NCBI RefSeq assembly: GCF_050948175.1
Contig: NC_135201.1
Location: 310,001 to 374,000, forward strand
Direction of reading: 5' to 3'
From: Xylocopa sonorina
Taxonomy: Eukaryota; Arthropoda; Insecta; Hymenoptera; Apidae
Length of the DNA: 64,000 bases
Below, piece after piece: positions 61,481-64,000 of this stretch; the stretch's first letter is position 1; each line of letters opens with the position of its first letter. The notes beneath the pieces were generated by a model. The model saw only the letters and a list, made by a program, of their open reading frames with translations. It was not told the DNA's origin and searched no databases. Position numbers and translations under genes: made by a program.

Positions 61481-64000
61481 AGAAATGAGATGCGATATCG
61501 CGTTTTAAGAAGCTTTAGAACTCTATTGCTACGATACGTAGACATCTGCAAACGCCATTTCCGTGAAAGGAAGTGTCGCATTTATATTCATTTGAAGCGT
61601 AGACGAGGAATACATAACACAACGCAATGAATATTATATCTTATCATGAAACATAGAAATGAGATGCGATATCGCGTTTTAAGAAGCATTACAACTCTAT
61701 TGCTACGATACGTAGACATCTGCAAACGCTATTTCCTAGCAAGGAAGTGTCGCATTTACATTCATTTGAAGCGTAGACGAGGAATACATAGTACTTTGCA
61801 ATGAATATTGTGTCCTATCATGAAACATAGAAATGAGATGCGATATCGCGTTTTAAGAAGCATTACAACTCTACAGCTTCCATAAGTAGACACCTGCAAT
61901 AGCTATTTCCTTGCAAGGAAGTGTCGCGTTTACATTCATTTGAAGCGTAAACGAGGAATACATAGTACTTCGCAATGAATATTATATCTTATCATGAATC
62001 ATAGAAATGAGATGCTATATCGCGATTTATGGAGCATTAGATCTCTATTGCTCCGATATGTAGAAATCGGGAAGCGCTATTTCCTAGCAAGGAAGTGTCG
62101 CATTTACATTCATTTGAAGCGTAGACGAGGAATACATAGTACTTCGCAATGAATATTAAATCTTATCATGAAACATAGAAACGAGATGCGATATCGCGTT
62201 TTAAGAAGCATTACAACTCTATTGCTACGATACGTAGACATCTGCAAACGCTATTTCCTAGCAAGGAAGTGTCGCGTTTACATTCATTTGAAGCGTAGAC
62301 GAGGAATACATAGTACTTCGCAATGAATGTTGTGTCCTATCATGAAACATAGAAATGAGATGCGATATCGCGTTTTAAGAAGCATTACGACTCTATTGCT
62401 ACGATACGTAGACATCTGCAAACGCTATTTCCTAGCAAGGAAGTGTCGCATTTACATTCATTTGAAGCGTAGACGAGGAATACATAGTACTTCGCAATGA
62501 ATATTATATCTTATCATGAATCACAGAAATGAGATGCGATATCGCGTTTTAAGAAGCCTTAGAACTCTACTGCTTCCATAAGTAGACACCTGCTATCGCT
62601 ATTTCCTAGCAAGGAAGTGTCGCATTTACATTCATTTGAAGCGTAGACGAGGAATACATAGTACTTCGCAATGAATATTATATCATATCATGAATCTAAG
62701 AAATGAGATGCGATATCGCGTTTTAAGAAGCATTACAACTCTATTGCTACCATACGTAGATATCTGCAAACGTTATTTCCTAGCAAGGAATTGTCGCATT
62801 TACTTTCATTTGAAGTGTATGCGAGGAATACATAACACTTCGCAATGAATATTATATCTTATAGTGAATCATAGAAATGAGATGCGATATCGCGTTTTAA
62901 GAAGCGTTAGAACACTATTGCTACGGTACGTAGCCATCTACAAACGCAATTTCCTAGCAAGGAAGTGTCGCATTTACATTCTTTTGAAGTGAATACGAGG
63001 TATACACGAGACTTCGCAATGAATATTATATCTTTTCATTAAACGTAGAAATGTGATGCGATATCGCGTCTTATGAAGCATTACAACAATATTGCTACGA
63101 CACGTAGACATCTGCAAACGCTATTTCCTAGCAAGGAAGTGTCGCATTTACATTCGTTTGAAGCGTAGACGAGGAATACATAGTACTTCGCAATGAATAT
63201 TATATCATATCATGAATCATAGAAATGAGATGCGATATCGCGTTTTAAGAAGCATTACAACTCTATTGCTACGATACGTAGACATCTGCAAACGCTATTT
63301 CCTAGCGAGGAAGTGTCGCATTTACAATCATCTGAAGCGTAGACGAGGAATACATAGTACTTCGCAATGAATATTATATCTTATCATGAAACATAGAAAT
63401 GAGATGCGATATCGCGATTTAAGGAGCATTAGAACTCTATTGGTCCGATTTGTAGACATCGGGAAACGCTATTTCCAAGCAAGGAAGTGTCGCATTTACA
63501 TTCATTTGAAGCGTAGACGAGGAATACATAACACTTCGCTATGAATATTATATCCTATCATGAAACATAGAAATGAGATGCGATATCGCGTTTTAAGAAG
63601 CATTACAACTCTATTGCTACGATACGTAGACATCGGGAAACGTTATTTCCTAGCAAGGAATTGTAGCATTTACTTTCATTTGAAGTGTATGCGAGGAATA
63701 CATAACACTTCGCAATGAATATTATATCTTATAATGAATCATACAAATGAGATGCGACATCGCGTTTTAAGAAGCATTACAACTCTATTGCTACGATACG
63801 TAGACATCTGCAAACGCTATTTCCTAGCAAGGAAGTGTCGCATTTACATTCATTTGAAGTGTAGACGAGGAATACATAACACTTCGCAATGAATATTATA
63901 TCTTATCATGAATCACAGAAATGAGATGCGATATCGCGTTTTAAGAAGCTTTAGAACTCTATTGCTACGATACGTAGACATCTGCAAACGCTATTTCCGT
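61481..64000 (+). repeat. Block G: mosaic of E-type then F-type sequence
   Basis: 61610 to about 63300 follows 53780 to about 55470 (7830 bp, 45 monomers away) with scattered differences such as GATGCTATATCG and TTCCTTGCAAGG. From about 63300 (CCTAGCGAGG) to the window end it follows 60865-61564 (2436 bp, 14 monomers away), with ATATTATATC for ATATTGTATC and TTGTAGCATT for TTGTCGCCTT. The switch lies inside one monomer. The array is cut by the window edge. Confidence 0.88.

Larger units (their letters stand above)
1650..64000 (+). repeat. 174-bp satellite DNA array, about 358 monomers, single orientation
   Basis: From 1650 to the right edge the sequence is one tandem array. Taking ATGAATATTA as monomer start, successive starts fall at 1669, 1843, 2017 and so on, 174 bp apart. 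The consensus has 31 C and 32 G (about 36% GC). In order it carries ATGAATATTATATC, the palindrome GCGATATCGC (positions 40-49, with GATATC inside), the dyad CTACG-ATA-CGTAG (77-89), the dyad TTCCT-AGCA-AGGAA (107-120), and AAGCGTAGACGAGG ending in ACTTCGCA. No monomer is inverted. Length variants are rare: +3 (CTA duplication), +2 (extra T run), +1, and one 92-bp deletion. Three or more monomer types differ in linked blocks of bases: type 1 has TTGCTACGATACGTAGACATC; type 2 has CTGCTTCCATACGTAGACACC; type 3 has TTGCTCCGATATGCAGAAATCGGG, each quoted in part. I do not recognise the family. Confidence 0.97.

Noticed and set aside
1650..64000. CRISPR-like or other bacterial repeat array
   Set aside because: The repeats are 174 bp, contiguous, without unique spacers, and come in diverged types. 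The flank is an LTR retrotransposon with a tRNA primer site. This is eukaryotic satellite DNA.

Overview
The window is eukaryotic, almost certainly animal and plausibly insect DNA. It has two parts: one end of an LTR retrotransposon (1-1649) and an uninterrupted tandem satellite array (1650-64000) that runs off the right edge. I see no convincing host gene, no structural RNA gene and no bacterial-type operon. The species cannot be named from the sequence. The satellite is not depleted in CpG: about 10 CpG per 174-bp consensus, against about 5.7 expected from its base composition. That argues against a heavily CpG-methylated genome such as a vertebrate's.

Left part. Read on the minus strand, 1649 to 72 is a complete LTR of about 1.58 kb. 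It starts TGTAACGTC and ends GACGTGACA, so its ends are near-perfect inverted repeats. A 13-nt spacer and a primer-binding site (58-41) that looks like the complement of a tRNA-Leu 3' end follow it. The element body therefore continues leftward out of the window. The LTR holds a TATA-like box near 1300, three pairs of short direct repeats, a 108-codon minus-strand ORF, a consensus splice donor (209/210), and an open frame from the LTR start to 1358 that may be the C-terminus of the element's last ORF as it reads into the 3' LTR. The LTR stops at 1649, and satellite begins at 1650 in mid-monomer, so the element probably inserted into the array.

Right part. About 358 copies of a 174-bp monomer (about 36% GC) lie head-to-tail in one orientation. 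The consensus carries the 10-bp palindrome GCGATATCGC and two short dyads. The monomers fall into sequence types arranged in higher-order repeats (HORs), and different HOR families occupy successive blocks: (A) 1717-11112, two adjacent copies of a 27-monomer, 4698-bp unit with two differences noticed; (B) 11113-30530, a family whose unit length drifts (14, 11, 7 with a 92-bp deletion, 13, 11 and 9 monomers between marker copies); (C) 30531 to about 43700, a family drifting between 12, 9, 8 and 7 monomers; (D) about 43700-46151, a return of B-type monomers; (E) 46152-56707, a 4.1-kb block present twice 6438 bp apart; (F) 56708-61480, a tandem pair of an 11-monomer, 1914-bp unit; (G) 61481-64000, a mosaic that switches from E-type to F-type sequence near 63300.

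All open reading frames inside the array follow from the 174-bp period being divisible by three, with one stop codon per consensus monomer in one frame. I do not regard them as genes. The array's size, single orientation and nested HORs resemble centromeric or pericentromeric satellite in other animals, but nothing in the sequence proves centromere function.
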